From Calonectria ilicicola (taxonomy: Eukaryota; Ascomycota; Sordariomycetes; Hypocreales; Nectriaceae), in assembly GCA_020809705.1 (NCBI GenBank), contig CP085829.1, positions 2,542,001-2,606,000 of the forward strand: a stretch of DNA of 64,000 bases. The letters are read 5' to 3'. Numbering within the stretch: the first letter of the stretch is position 1; the number at the start of each line of letters is the position of its first letter. This document shows, one piece after another, positions 35,298-48,170 of this stretch. The translations under genes were made by a program, and so were the position numbers. The notes under the pieces are model-generated. The model saw only the letters and a list, made by a program, of their open reading frames with translations, ran no database searches and was not told where the DNA came from.

Positions 35298-37368
35298 TCA
35301 CAGCAATTGCTGTCCCGCTCCAATGAGTGGGCTTCCGATGGGGCTGACGCTGTCGAGGGGTGCGGCATGCAGGGCTGGACGCGAGGGGCCATCGCTGTCC
35401 AGGCCATCTGCCTTGCGCTTCAGCACCTTGGTGACCCACTCGGCCACTTCAGCGTCCTCGGTAGTTGAGCCTAGGTCCATTCTGCCGACCGCTTCTGCGA
35501 CCTTCTCCGCTTCCTCGCCCTCTTCGACCTCTTCAGTAATGGTCTGAGGCTTGGTGAAGTCTTTGAGCCAGGGGTGCTTCAAGAGGTTGGCGTACGTGGG
35601 GCGCTTCATGGGAATCTTGTGCAAGCAGCCCTTGACAAAATCTTTAGCAAGCTCTGAGTAGCCCTTGTCAGGCATCGCTGGTGGTTCCCCTTCCACAATG
35701 GCCTATGGATACCAAGTCAATAAATCTTCACATGACCCAGTAATGGTGGGGATAAATGGGTTTTCTTTTCTTCCATCTGCTTTTCTTTTTTTCTGCGAGG
35801 GGGTCAAAACTTACACTCAGTTGACTGAAAATCGTGGATGACACTTCAGGGGGGTATGGGTATGCGCCTTTAGCACATTCAATGATGGTCAATCCGAGAC
35901 TCCATACATCACTTTGGACGCTGTAGGTTCCATCGCCGTTGCCGGCAGGGGCAAAACCACCACCCGAGATTCGCTCAGGAGCCATGTAGCTCTGGCAACC
36001 AATGTTGGTTCTGGCTTTGCTGGCGACGAGGTTGCCACTAACACCAAAGTCACAGATCTTGACTTGGCCACGCGTGTTGATCAAGATGTTTGTTGGCTTG
36101 ACATCACGGTGGATAATGTTGTGATCATCCTTTAGCGTCTTGAGACCCATTACCGTCGAGTACGTAATTTTTCGAAGTACGTTCTCGGGGATGCCACCAT
36201 TGTATAGCTTGTCTATAGAACCTCCGTCCATGTTCTCAATGCAAATGTATACAGCACCCTCTTGGAAGAAGGCTCCGTAAAAGTCGATAATGTACGGCGA
36301 TATGCATTCGTGCAGGATGACAAGTTCTTTCAGAATGGTGGTAAACTTGGCATCATCTAGCTCAAGCCGCATTTCTTTCATCGCCATGATTCTTCCAGAG
36401 GTGCCGTCCTCGTCTGGAGTTGAATCTGCCGTGTCATCCGAAGTTCGCATCGGTGTCGGATCAGACTGGCTGTGCTGAACAGGCACCGGCTTTCCTGACA
36501 GACCTTGGCCAAACCGGGGAGCTCTTCGCTTGGCGTGCTTGACTTTGTATACAGTTCCGTAGTTGCCCTTGCCGAGCTCGGATAATACCTCAACTTCGTC
36601 AAGAGAGATGCTAAAGGTTTGGCCGTTGGCAAAGTTGACTCCCGTTCTGGTAATGGTAGCAGCACCATCAAACGTGACCCAACCCTTTTCTGTGTCAATA
36701 TACTTTTTGAAGTCGTCCATCTTAGAGCCGTGACCAGTTCCGTTGGGTTTTTCGGGTCCAGGGTTGCTCGCAGACATGTCTGAAAGCTTGGGGGCATTTG
36801 CTCGTCGCATTCCCGTGGGGGCTGGGCCGCTAGTACTGCTGATATCCGACAGCTTCATACCCATCCCCGGTCCTCTTCTCTCACTGAGCGACTGCTTAGG
36901 TATTGCAGGAGCGGATCGATTATGCGGGGGTGCTGGCCGTTGCATGGCTGGGGGCATACGCAGATTAGCAGGAAAACCGTTAGCCATACTGCTTGTAGGT
37001 GATGGTCCCGCAGGTGACGTAGGACTCGGAGATATGCCTTTTTGAAGTCGTTGCTGATGGAGAGCCCTTGCCTTAGCCATGATGCTGTTTTCCATGCTGG
37101 CCCCAGCACTACCGGCAAAACTCGATGACGTCTGCACAGGGTTTCTAGCCTTGCCCAGGAGACCGAGAGCGGTAGAGTTTGGGTTCATGTTGCGGGGATC
37201 AGAGACAGATCGCAATGAGGGCATTCGCTTAGGAGCCTCATCAGGACTGTCTGGCGCTTCGAGCGGCGTACTGGGCTCTGACGATTCCTCGGAGCCGGGG
37301 GACACGGGGGCCAAGTCCCTCAACTCGGGCGCATCGCCCGGCGTGACCGGAGTGCCGTTGGAGCTCAT
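35298..37368 (-). CDS. PBS2: Pbs2-type MAP kinase kinase of the HOG pathway
   Basis: Two exons, 35815-37368 and 35298-35702, are separated by a 112-nt intron (GTAAGT..ATAG), giving 652 aa. Residues 1-245 are a Ser/Pro-rich docking and regulatory region. The kinase domain starts with GKGNYG near residues 265-270. The ATP-binding lysine is in MAMKEM near 328, the catalytic loop HRDVKPTN near 419 and DFG near 439. The activation segment NLVASKARTNIG carries the Ser and Thr at the positions phosphorylated in Pbs2. About 55 residues are inserted between the glycine loop and the VAIK lysine, an insertion I recall from other mould Pbs2/OS-5 proteins. The kinase relays osmotic and fungicide stress from Ssk2-type MAPKKKs to Hog1 in the cytosol. 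The intron falls just before the C-lobe sequence AIVEGEPP. Confidence 0.93.
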
Positions 37369-40300
37369 GGTGAGCTTGCAGGGAGGAATAGTCGAAAGCA
37401 GACGTGAATGTGGGGTTGTGAGGGTTTTCAGCTAGTGGGAGGCTGTAGTACGATGGTTGTCGGCGAGGGAATAATCGAGAAGGGTAGAGCGAGACTAGCC
37501 GGACCCGACGATTCGAAGAGAAGGACAGGAGGCGGTCGATTCGATGCGCGCGAAGACAGCGATGGAGGGGGAGAGAATCAGATGGTGCGATTTTTAAGAT
37601 CCAAAATGGAGTCTCGCACCGAGCGGTCTAGACTGTGGCCGGCGACCAGGGCCGTCGGAGAATTGAGGCCGCAAGCCTGATGTTCTGATAGTTGTATATC
37701 GGGTGGATAGCCTGAAACAGCGGGGGGGTTGCGTAAATGCGGGAGAGTGCTTTTCCTTTGAAAGAGAGATTCGAAAGTAAAGGCCTCTACCGCATTGCTA
37801 CTCGGGATGGGTGTAGGGAGAAGGGGAGCGAGGGCGCGCGAAAGGTCGGACGAGGGACGATCGAGAGGTGTCGTGGTGTTCGGCGACCGCGGGGGGCGAG
37901 TGCTACGTGCTCGTCTGGTCGAACCGGAACCGAGACTGGGACAGTGTTGTTAGGCACAGGATGCAGGAGGGAGCAATTGGGGTGGGCTCGGAGTCAAGGT
38001 CATGAGAGGCAGTCGCTGTGTGGCTGGATCCATACCAATACTTTCGTCGCTCAAGACACCGGTGAAGATGAGCTGCAGCAGACCGCGCGAGGCAATTGAC
38101 TCAACGACTTATGTGATACGGCGCCGCCGCTGTGCTTGGATGCAGTGCGATGCCGAACTGCGACCGGGCGACAGACTGTAGGCCGTGTGGCTGTAGGCGA
38201 GGGTTACGAGTGCAGCAGTGTGTAAGGCGGACGTCGTCTAGGTGTGCGTCTGGTATGCTGGGTGCAAGTGGCGGGCCGCGTGCGGATGCGGGGTCGCGGC
38301 GGACAGCCCGGCGCACGAAGCGAACGAGATGAGGGGCCAATGAGTTGTGTGTAGCTGCGAACCGGGTCTGCGAGCGTACAAGGAGGAGCAAGGGCGTTCA
38401 GAGCAACTTGGGTGAAGCCAAAGATGGGAGGTGAAATCTAGGTAAAGATGCTGCTTGAGGTGGTGTAGAATAAATGTTTGTCGCAGATGCTGTCATGCAC
38501 TTGCATCAAACTGCACATGTGCCAGCAAACCAAGGCACGAAACAGCCAACACACCAGTCAGGTACAGGCACAGGTCAAACAAGGGCAACGCAAGGCGGCA
38601 AGAAAAAGAAAAAAAAATTCTGGAATGACGAGCTAAGGCCCGGAGTCCTGGAAGGCGAATCATCAGCGGCCCCTGTTTGGGCTGGAACATTGGGGCTTGG
38701 GGGCCTGTGGCCGGCGCTGGGCTGCTGCACTGCCACGGTTCAGGCGGCTCACTTGTGCTCACTTGTGCTCCCCAACATCCGGTCGCGCCGCTCTGGGCCA
38801 CTGGCAGTTCGCTCTTCAGTGGAGGTTACAGGGGATGCCGGTTGACGATGCCAGTTCGCCCAGGGGGTCTGCCCAGTTGAAGCCGTGGGCTTTTGCGCCC
38901 GAGTGACAGCAAAATCGGCCGGCACATGAGTCCTCCACTGTTGACGCCAATCTAATCTGCACATTTCTCCAATACCCACTAGCATGGGGTGCCTCCATTT
39001 CGCTCGGATCGGCTGGAATAGATGGGCAATGATGTAAAGGACTCATCGGTTCGACAGTCACGGTAAGGACCTACTCGGTATCCTGAATTCCTCCTACTCT
39101 GTTTGGTCATGGCCAAAGGAAGTGATACCTTAAAGGGAACGAGATCCCAGTTTTCGTCTCCACGCGAGCACACCGGATGCCACCACCATGTCGACGAACC
39201 GTTACCGGTGATGACGTTGACGAATCTCCAACATGTTCCATGTGGCTTGATACTTGGGTATTGGGCCTTGCTTGGGCCTTGTCCGAAGCTATGACTGGCC
39301 GTCTGGTCCCCACCACCATGTCTTACCCGATCTGCCCACCACGGCTAAAATTTTTCTTTTGACTGTTCGGTTTGTGACGTTGGCTTTTGTGTCCATGGGG
39401 AAATGATTGTCGATGGCTGGTTCATCATATCACTAGGGTCACTAATAATTCAAGCCGAGATTCGACAACTCAAGATGAAACAACCGAGAACATGATTGCA
39501 GCGGGCCTTCCAATCGGGTGCTTGCCCTGCACGTTGAATGTGTGGTTTGATATAATTAGAAGACATGCGCAGCGCATGTTTGGCATTTCGTTGTCGAGCG
39601 GCAATCATTGCAGGCTCCCAAACCGAGATGTGACTGCATGTGATTGTCTGCCTGGCACCCGATGCATTTATCCGCCTCCAAACAGATGACGCGGCAAGCT
39701 TTGCCTTGGAGCCCTACCGATAGTTGCTGCCTCGCCTCGCCTATGCACAGCTTCAAAAGTGCATGGATACTGTGTAGTACTGCTTGACCCCCTCAAACAA
39801 GTTTTGCCTCCGTTTCGTCAGAGGCCGCCCGAGAATACGCGTATTAGTCATGGTGCCGAAGCCACCCAACTCTCCATCATTCTTGGCTTCATTTGTTCTG
39901 AGGCAGGGCATGTTTGTCGCCAAGTCTTCCAAGCCCTATTGAACGATACAGAGCATCCGTTTCCAGGTTGTGAGCGTAGCGAGGCCTCCCTGTGTCGCCG
40001 ATCTTATCTGCGCCGAACGATTGTCCGATGCAAGAAAACTAGGACTTGCTTGTATTGCGTATCACTCGCCTGATACTGACCTGACGCTCAAATTAACTCC
40101 CTGTCGTACAATGGCAAACCTCATCCTTGATTGTTGTTGTGCCTATTGCGTAGATATGAGATACCATATTGCGCTGGAATGATGCTGATTCGTGAGGTTT
40201 GGGTATCCACCAATAGGTGACAAATTATACAGCCAATGTTGCCACCAGAGCTGCATGCGAAAAGGTAGCATATTGCGACATAAGCGCCTGTACTCTCACG

Positions 40301-42155
40301 GGGCGATTCCGGCCTTCGCTTGACTAGCCACGAAATATTCTTTTTTGTTAGCGGGGAATAAAATAACATAACAAGTTAGAATTAACCATCGTATGTTCCC
40401 GTGATCAAAATATGGTTCACTAGCCGGCGTATACATTCATGGTTTTCTTGAAGTTTTGTAGGGTTGATTCATGTTTGGCATGTATGTCTTGCTATTTTTG
40501 ACAAGTGCTCTCTGATGCAGCTATATGCGGGCTGTTAAACTTGGAACACATGGTGCATATATAGAAGTTACTGCGCATGCAAAGCACAAGTAGTGTAAGC
40601 ATGGGCATGATGATGCCAAGCCCCCCAACCAAACAGACTAGCGAATAGTAGATTGCATCAAGAAAAAGGTCTCGTGACACTGCTTCCGCCGCAAGAGACT
40701 CTCCGCCCAGAGGAGCGGACTCCTCCATGAGCGTGTGAATCGGAAAGTAAATTAGTGTGTGCTGGCCATGGTTGATACAATTCCCTGAGTGTTTTAGTTG
40801 ATTGGTGGCGACATGGGTGTGCTGGCCTGTTAGCGTTTAGGAACAGACAACGTGCCCCAAAGACACGATGACGACAAAAGCTGCTAGGGTGTTGTGGCGC
40901 TACCTGCTGCCATCCCGACCACTGGTTTGACCCCCATGTCGCGATTGATACCACCAATCTAGGCGCTTCCCCTGTCAACGAGCCCGATCAAGACCTCGCT
41001 GCAGCACCCCCGGTACTGTTGCCGGATGCGATCCATTCGCGCAGGGCGGAGGTTTAATTCCAACACACGAGTACCATGTACCTCCACGTTGTCTGACACA
41101 CCGAGCGTCCATCCACGACGCCAACTGGTGTCACTCTCTGCGATTACTGGCCACGCGTTGACACCACAGCCCACGGTCCTGGAGCTTGGCCCTGACGGCT
41201 GTCCAACCTTGGTTTGAAGGGCGTCAGAGTGCCATTGGCGAACCTGGGGAGAGCTTTCACGTATGGACTCAATACCATGGCACCGCGACGACGTGTCATC
41301 TTACGTGGAGCAGTTCACCATTGGCATTGGGGCGTTGCAACTGTAAGAAGAATGCGATGTGTGTTCTGAGAAACTGTCGCCGATGCACCGCGACAACTAC
41401 GTCAATGAAATCCTGGCTACTGCGGACTATCCCACGCCAAGACGGCCTGGGAAATGCTTTTGAACGCAGTTCGCCGTCACGATCCTCCACTTGGGCTGCC
41501 TCAGCCGTCGCTGTGTTGTCCATCTCAACCATGGCCCGCAAAAGCTTGACAATGGTCGGCCATTGTGGCGGGTATGCCATCTAGTGATAGGCTGGCCAAG
41601 ACCCTGGCCAGGCATCGATTGCGCCTCGAACTCCAGAAGAACGCGCGCTGATCTGACTGAGGCGTGGGAAGGGTGTGCTTTTTATCTCAACGATACCCTT
41701 ACCGACCTGGTAAGGTAAGGGAAGGGTATCAGATACGGGTTAATAAAAGCTTGGTACCTTGCCTCTCCCACGCCCACGCCCACGCCCGCTCCGCCCCATC
41801 CAAAAACCCACACTTTCGCACGCCAAGCTGTGGCATTGTCTACTTCATCTGCCCATTTCGCACATTGTCGCTGCCTCTTAATCTCACTTCGTGCCCGTCG
41901 ATTCTCAGTCTTGCTATTTCTTCTCAGCTTTCCTCCCTTCTTGTGCCCTATCCATCGCCAAGAGCCGACCGCCCCGGCCACGCCGGATAAGCTTATCTCG
42001 CCTGCCGCTCCACCTGCACCTGCACAGCGCTTGCGCCGTTACCACATCGCCGGGGCCTTAATTAAATAACTTATCGCCCTGGTCCTCCGATAAAGGACCC
42101 CCCCCCCTTTGACCTTTGCGACTCCCTTATCACAACATCACAGCATCGTTTCTTG
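37369..42155. other. 4.8-kb divergent intergenic region PBS2 / transporter
   Basis: No gene could be supported. Short ORFs overlap on both strands without domains; the most protein-like is a 78-codon hydrophobic ORF at 40492-40728 (minus). A CCCACG repeat lies near 41767-41790 and a run of 10 C at 42098-42107, close to the transporter start. CT-rich DNA at 41820-41950 is a likely promoter for the transporter. Confidence 0.5.
40492..40728 (-). CDS. Small hydrophobic ORF, doubtful
   Basis: An ATG-started ORF of 78 codons with one clear hydrophobic stretch (about residues 26-51, IYYSLVCLVGGLGIIMPMLT onward). It has no family resemblance, no nearby partner and only chance-level length. It is listed because it is the only membrane-protein-like ORF in this intergenic region, and it may well be spurious. 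Confidence 0.15.
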   Translation of the reverse strand: MEESAPLGGESLAAEAVSRDLFLDAIYYSLVCLVGGLGIIMPMLTLLVLCMRSNFYICTMCSKFNSPHIAASESTCQK

Positions 42156-43970
42156 ATGGATTCAGTACGCGCCTTCACGGCGCCGACATCACTTCGCTTG
42201 AAGCAATATGTCGCCCAAAATAATTATGCCGTGCCTATGCAGACACTGGCCAACACGCACGACTCTCACCCATCCCTCCCATACCTATGCCTCCTCGTCT
42301 TCGAAGCAGTTCTAGAGGTCGTTTGCGTCAGTCTCCCCGGATACATCGTCGCGAGACTCGGCCACTTTGATGCGGACAAGCAAAAGTTCTTGGCCAACTT
42401 GAATGTTATGCTCTTCACGCCATGCCTGAGTGAGTCGCCATCACATCATCCCTCATCAGTCGCGCTAACCATCCAACTTCGACAGTCTTTACGAAACTCG
42501 CGTCGCAACTCAACGCTCACAAGCTTACCGAATTGGCTATCATTCCTGTAATTTTCGTTATTCAGACTTTTGTATCTTGGGGTGTCTCTATCGTAGTTGG
42601 CAAGCTGTTCGGCTTCAGCAGACGATCGGCCAACTTTGTCACTGCGATGGGCGTTTTTGGCAATTCCAACTCGCTCCCCATGTCTTTGGTTTTATCTCTT
42701 TCCCAAACCATCCAAGGCCTGCATTGGGATCGCATTCCAGGAGACAATGACGATGAAGTTGGAGCTCGAGGCATCTTGTACTTGCTCATCTTCCAACAGC
42801 TGGGTCAGCTTGTTCGCTGGAGTTGGGGTTACCACGTGCTTTTGGCTCCCAAAGAGAAATACGCCGAGTACCAACAGGAAATTGCCGAAGAGGGTCAAAC
42901 TCGTCACCCCGACGGCGATAACCACGAGACACAGCCCCTTATTAGCGGCATTGATGGCGAAGATGAGTCCGATAACGACGGTGAAAGCGTCGACTCGCAA
43001 ACTTATGATCCCGCCGGTCGTACACCAATCGCCTGCGCCTCGAGAGTTTCTTTGGCCGTTTCCAATGATGGAGATCTCAAGAAGGGTTCATTGAAGAAGC
43101 GCGGAACTTCTTCTTCGAGCACCACCCCAGTCAATGACAGCGAAGACGAAGGCGATCTCCTTACCTTCCCACGTCTCCGCAACATGGATGATGCCCAAGA
43201 GATGAGTGGCATCGCCGCGGCCAAGGCTAAGTGCAATATGTGGAAGAGCGCCATTTCAGAAGCCCTGCAACGACGATATGAGGGCCTACCTCGCCCTGTC
43301 AAGGCTTTCTTTGGCTTTTGGAAAACGGTTATGACCAAATTCAACAACTTTATCTGGGAATTCATGAACCCCCCTCTGTGGGCTATGTTGATCGCCATCC
43401 TGGTTGCATCTATCCCCGACCTTCAGAAACTTTTCTTTCAAGAGGGCTCCTTTGTTCAGAACAGTGTAACCAGCGCCATCCGCTCCAGTGGTAATGTTGC
43501 TGTTCCACTGATTCTGGTCGTCTTGGGTGCCAATTTGGCACGTAACACCATGGCACATGATGAGGCATATGATCCCGAGGAGGAGCGTTATGGAACAAAG
43601 CTCCTAGTAGCTTCGCTCATCTGCCGAATGCTTTTGCCCACGATCATCATGGCTCCAATCCTCGCATTGATCGCCAAATACTTGCCCATCAGCATTCTTG
43701 ACGACCCCATCTTCGTGATTGTCTGCTTTTTGCTTACTGGAGCGCCCAGTGCCCTTCAGCTGGCTCAGATCTGCCAGATTAATGGCATCTTCGAGAAAAC
43801 AATGGGAAAAGTTCTGTTCCAGAGCTACGTCATTTGGTAAGTTACCCGCACCCCCTCTTCGGGGTAATTGATACCGAGAAAAGAGACCGCTGACATATAT
43901 TAGGATTTTGCCCTCTACACTCGTCCTTGTCATGATGGCTCTGGAGGTTGTCGAATGGGCCAGAGATTAA
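42156..43970 (+). CDS. Auxin efflux carrier (AEC/PIN-like) family transporter
   Basis: Three exons, 42156-42429, 42486-43836 and 43904-43970, encode 563 aa. The introns of 56 and 67 nt have GTGAGT and GTAAGT donors. The protein shows the PIN-like two-bundle plan. Hydrophobic helices fill about residues 40-210, with the family-type segment FGNSNSLPMSLVLSL. An acidic Ser-rich cytosolic loop follows at about 212-380, and a second helix bundle from about 384 includes LTGAPSALQLAQI. The terminal 22 residues come from the last small exon. Fungal members (yeast Ecm3/YNL095C/YLR152C type) are ER or plasma-membrane proteins of poorly known substrate; some affect auxin or indole export. An ATG at 42156 directly follows an in-frame TTG. 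It is convergent with the PNPOx gene. Confidence 0.88.
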
Positions 43971-44445
43971 TTTTCTTGTTGTATAAATAATTAGAAACAA
44001 AAAAACAAACCTTGAAAAGGAACCCCCCGTATTACATATTGGCACGCACAAGGTTCAAGTGCTGAAGTGTGCTCCGTTCGTTTTATCGGCAGTTGCCGCT
44101 GGCGTTGGTTTAGAGGTTCTTGGGCACAGATGGGGAGTTTAAAGTTGACCTTTTGGTTGTATAAATCGAAGAGTTGCTTATCAGTAGCTGACGGCTCAGT
44201 ACAGCTCACGTTGGAGACCGGATTGGTTAGATGAGCACTGGAGGCAAGGACAGCATTGTAAACGATGCTAAATTGGGTTATGTTTCCTTTTTGTAATACA
44301 TATTCTGCAGATCCAAAATATCAATTGGGAGATGGCCTCGCCGTTCCTTTATGACGAAATTGTGGCGTTTTGCCTCTGGTACAAGACAAGGTTAAAAATC
44401 GCTCTTCATTAAGAAAGTTAGAAATGGCGCACTGAATACCATGTT
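43971..44445. other. Convergent 3' region
   Basis: 475 bp between the ends of the transporter and PNPOx genes. AT-rich, no ORF of interest, presumably both 3' UTRs. Confidence 0.6.
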
Positions 44446-45360
44446 TTATCGTGATCCATTCACAAGGCTCTCGTCCGGTACCAGAGCCCAATCCCTTACG
44501 GTTCCCTTCCAATCACTGATTCGCACATCCTTGATATCGACAATCACAACTCGGACCTCCTCACCGGCGACGAAGCATCCGCGACCACCATCCTCTGCCC
44601 CATCGGAATCACGAGGGAAGGGTTGGTTTGCCTCATCGAATGTGTTGTTTTCAAGATGTTGCTCTCGGTAGTACTTTTCTTCCTCAGAGCCGCTGGGGAG
44701 AAGTCGGGCGGCGCCACCAATGGTGGCACTGATGCTAGATAAAGCAGAGGTGTTGAGGTTGAGGAGAAGCGAAGCCAGGCTGGAACGGTGCTCAGGGCCA
44801 GGGGAGCCGCCCGAAGGTCTACGACCTTGAGTTGGAGGCCGATGAGAGACCCCTATGACGGTGTTAGTTGTGTTTCTGTGAATGATGCACATGTTCTGAT
44901 GTGTGCTATACTCACAGTCGTGGACGAGGAGAGAAACGTTGGGGTTGGAAACAAGGTTGTTCGTTTTGCGCGATGCCGGATTGGTTGTCATGATGATGAC
45001 AGGGCGTGACGAATATGGGGACGTTGGAAGGTAGGTGTAGTTCATGAGAGAGACGTGTGGCACATTGTCAGTGCAGGTGGCAAGGTGAAGCTATTGAAAA
45101 CCAAGTGAAGCCTCGGGTCAGCCAGTGTGTCTTGCATCATCTTGTGCTGGATTCCTTTTCCAAGCTTCATCAACAGCTCAATCAAACGCTTATCGGGTGG
45201 TCGGCGAAGCTGCGGTGCGGGGGAGGGGCTCGGGCGCGAAAGTACGTACGAAACGGGCATTTTCGAGGCATTGAACGACGTCGGGAGGGAGAGTCGAGGT
45301 GGTCTGCTTGTGGGTGTCGCCCTCTGAGGCTTCCGAGTTGAGGGGTATTTGTTGCTCCAT
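44446..45360 (-). CDS. PNPOx-fold flavin-binding family protein
   Basis: Three exons, 45250-45360, 44916-45090 and 44446-44852, encode 230 aa. The introns are 159 and 63 nt, with donors GTACGT and GTGAGT. The spliced sequence LHLATCTDNVPHVSLMNYTYLP, followed by VIIMTTNPASRKTNNLVSNP and LLVHDWVSHRPP, matches the split-barrel pyridoxamine-5'-phosphate-oxidase-like family of fungi (yeast YLR456W/YPR172W type). These proteins are thought to bind FMN; their substrate is unknown and they are not the canonical Pdx3. A low-complexity loop at about residues 100-150 is followed by the last strands (VVIVDIKDVRISDWKG). It is divergent from the carboxylase gene, with 524 bp shared. The exon joins are supported because each restores a family-like motif. 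Confidence 0.82.
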
Positions 45361-45884
45361 GGTAGGATAGCTGTGTTTCGCAGAGCTGTGGTGTAGCGTG
45401 ATGCCTGTGGCGATGGGTTGATTTGGTTGGTGATGCCGTGAGTCCCGGCTGCACTGATGACATAATGAAGGCAAAGCCACACAGGAGAGGAATGGAGGGG
45501 CGAATGTGGCTCAGTCGATCGGCGGCGGCAGCTTCCAGAGCGGTCCACTGAGTTGTGACGTAGTGGCGAAGCTCTCAGCCCTGGTGGGGGGGATTTGCTG
45601 CTGAGATGGTCTGGGGAAGTGAACCGAGCTCCACGGTTACAGTCGGTTCCCCGGTCACGTTCGCCAACACCTTCAACCGAGACGGCGGCATAGGAACGAC
45701 GCGGCATAGCAACGGTGACGATAGCACGGCTTCCTCCTCTTCTTCTCGGCTCCTCGGTGCTTCATTCCTACCTCTAATACTCCCCCTCCCACCGTCAATT
45801 GCTGACGCAGCTCTCATCTCATCTACTTTGCTATCTGAACTGGATGCTCTAAGCACCATCCCATCATCGTATCGCTCATTCGCA
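45361..45884. promoter_or_regulatory. Shared divergent promoter, PNPOx / MCC alpha
   Basis: 524 bp separate the two start codons. The plus strand holds an ATG at 45606 that is in frame with the carboxylase, and a minimal uORF at 45844-45852. Confidence 0.5.
45844..45852 (+). promoter_or_regulatory. Minimal uORF (Met-Leu-stop) before the carboxylase
   Basis: ATG CTC TAA ends 32 nt upstream of the chosen start at 45885 and lies out of frame with it. If the transcript begins upstream, this two-codon uORF would have to be skipped or reinitiated past. It is irrelevant if translation starts at 45606. Confidence 0.4.
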
Positions 45885-48170
45885 ATGCGTTCCCTTCGTG
45901 CAAACCGACGACTCCCATTGAGGCCACTGCCTCGCCTCCTCTCTACCACAGCTTCAGCTCACTCTTCAGCGACGCCGACACATACCCCCATTAGCTCTGT
46001 CCTCATCGCCAACCGTGGCGAGATTGCGATCCGAATCAATCGCACCGCAGAGCGCCTTGGCATTCGTGCCACCACCGTCTACACCGACGTGGATGCTGGT
46101 AGCTGGCATGCCTCGACCGGCTTCCAATCCCTAGCCCTTGGGCCCGCAAACGCCTATCTCGATGGCGAAAAGATTATTGCCTTGGCTAAGAAGCATGGGA
46201 TCCAGGCACTGCACCCTGGATATGGCTTCTTATCAGAAAATTCAAAGTTCGCAGAGCGCTGCGAGGAGGAGGGCATTGTCTTTGTTGGGCCACCTGCTAC
46301 CGCTATGGCAGACATGGGCCACAAAGCCAGAAGTAAGGAGATCATGACGGCTGCCAATGTCCCCTGTGTTCCAGGTTACCATGGAGCTGAGCAGGGAGAG
46401 CAAGAACTCCTCGAGCACGCTAAGAACATCACTTTTCCCGTTCTTCTTAAGAGCGTCAGAGGTGGCGGCGGCAAGGGAATGCGAATTGTCTTGACCGAGG
46501 ATGAATTCTTGACCCAGCTTAAAAGTGCTAAAGCAGAAGCCAGGGCCTCCTTTGGTGAAGGAGGAGAGGTCATGCTTGTTGAGAAGTACATCGTCCATCC
46601 GAGGCACGTTGAAGTCCAAGTCTTTGCAGACAAGTGGGGGAATACCGTTGCTCTTGGCGAGCGAGACTGCAGTGTTCAACGTAGACACCAAAAGATTTTG
46701 GAAGAGTCCCCAGCTCCAGATTTGGACGAAGCTACCCGCCACGACCTCTGGGACAAAGCCAGGAAGGCTGCTTCTGCCGTTGGTTACGTTGGCGCAGGCA
46801 CTGTCGAGTTTATTCTTGACAAAGATACTAATAAGTTTTACTTTATGGAGATGAACACTCGGCTACAGGTCGAGCATCCTGTCACAGAAATGGTCACCGG
46901 CTTGGATCTTGTTGAGTGGCAGTTCCGGGTAGCTGCTGGCGAAAAACTGCCCCTCACCCAGGAAGAGATTGAAGCACAGATGAATGCGAGGGGTGCCGCC
47001 ATTGAGGCTCGAATTTATGCTGAGAACCCCGAGAAAGGGTTCCTTCCCGATTCTGGAAAACTTGTTCATGCATATCTTCCCCCAGACCTCATCAACGAGG
47101 ACGTCCGTCTCGATTGGGGTTTCCGATCCGGCAGCACCATTTCCGAAGCATACGATGGCATGATTGCTAAGCTCATTATACGAGGAGAAACTCGCGAGCA
47201 GGCCATTTCCAAAATGGCAAGCATCCTACGTAAATATGAAATTGTCGGCGTCAGCTCAAACATTGAGTTTCTTAAGCGGCTTTGCGCGAGTGATGCCTTC
47301 ATCGCTGGAGATGTGGAGACTGGCTTTATCGACAAGTGGAGAGATGATTTGTTCAAGCCAAGATATATTGCAAACGAAGTATTTGCCCAGGCGGCCCTTG
47401 GCATGATCAACTTTGAGATCCGAAACTCGCCTCCTCATGGCCAGACACTGGGCTTCGGCGAACCCAGTGCCATTGGTGAACGAAAGCTGAGCTTCAAGGT
47501 GCTTGACGGCTATAGCAAGGAAGATGGCGAACTAGTGGAGGCTAGCGTCACTCAAACGGGCCACAATTTGTACAACGTGACCGTGACTCGCAAGGGAGGG
47601 GACGAACCAAGTGTTTTTACTAACATTGCCTGTCAACCGGAGGCAGCTGGCGACGTGATGAAATTAGAGTCGTACTTCCCTCTGGAACGAATTGAGTCAT
47701 CCGTCGTACCACAACCTACTGATCAGGAAACCAAGGTCACCATTTTCCAGCATGGCATCAAGACTGACCTTGCTCTACTACCGCCCAAGTGGTATGAGAA
47801 AGCCTTGGGTTTAAAGGAGGTGGCCTCATCTGTTGCAGCCCCGATGCCATGCAAGATTTTAAGAAACGAGGTTGTTGAGGGGCAAGAAGTCAAGAAGGGA
47901 GCCCCGCTTGTCGTGTAAGTGCAAACATTGTCACAATGCTCCCAAAACATTACGTGCTAATGGACATCTAGTATTGAGTCAATGAAGATGGAGACAGTAA
48001 TTCGATCACCACAGGACGGCATCATCAAGAAGTTAGCACACAAGGAAGGAGTAAGTATACGAAGCATAATTTCGTAAAATTGCCAACTATCTAACACTGC
48101 CTTGTAGGACATATGTAAAGCTGGTACCATTCTCGTCTTGTTTGAAGAAGGAGATGCGAAGGAAGAATAG
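45885..48170 (+). CDS. mccA: 3-methylcrotonyl-CoA carboxylase alpha (biotin-containing) subunit
   Basis: Three exons, 45885-47914, 47972-48050 and 48108-48170, encode 723 aa. The order of parts is a mitochondrial presequence (residues 1-30, Arg/Leu/Ser-rich), the biotin carboxylase N-domain (VLIANRGEIAIR), an ATP-grasp with the glycine loop RGGGGKGM near 193, active-site motifs RRHQKILEESP and EMNTRLQVEHPV, and a BT/linker region. The C-terminal biotinyl domain carries ESMKME with Lys682 as the biotin site; that motif is completed only after splicing. The enzyme carboxylates 3-methylcrotonyl-CoA in leucine breakdown in the mitochondrial matrix, with a beta subunit not in this window. The single biotin carboxylase/carrier layout and the mitochondrial signal exclude acetyl-CoA and pyruvate carboxylase. 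The frame is open with an ATG at 45606, but the sequence from 45885 looks like a standard presequence. Confidence 0.92.
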
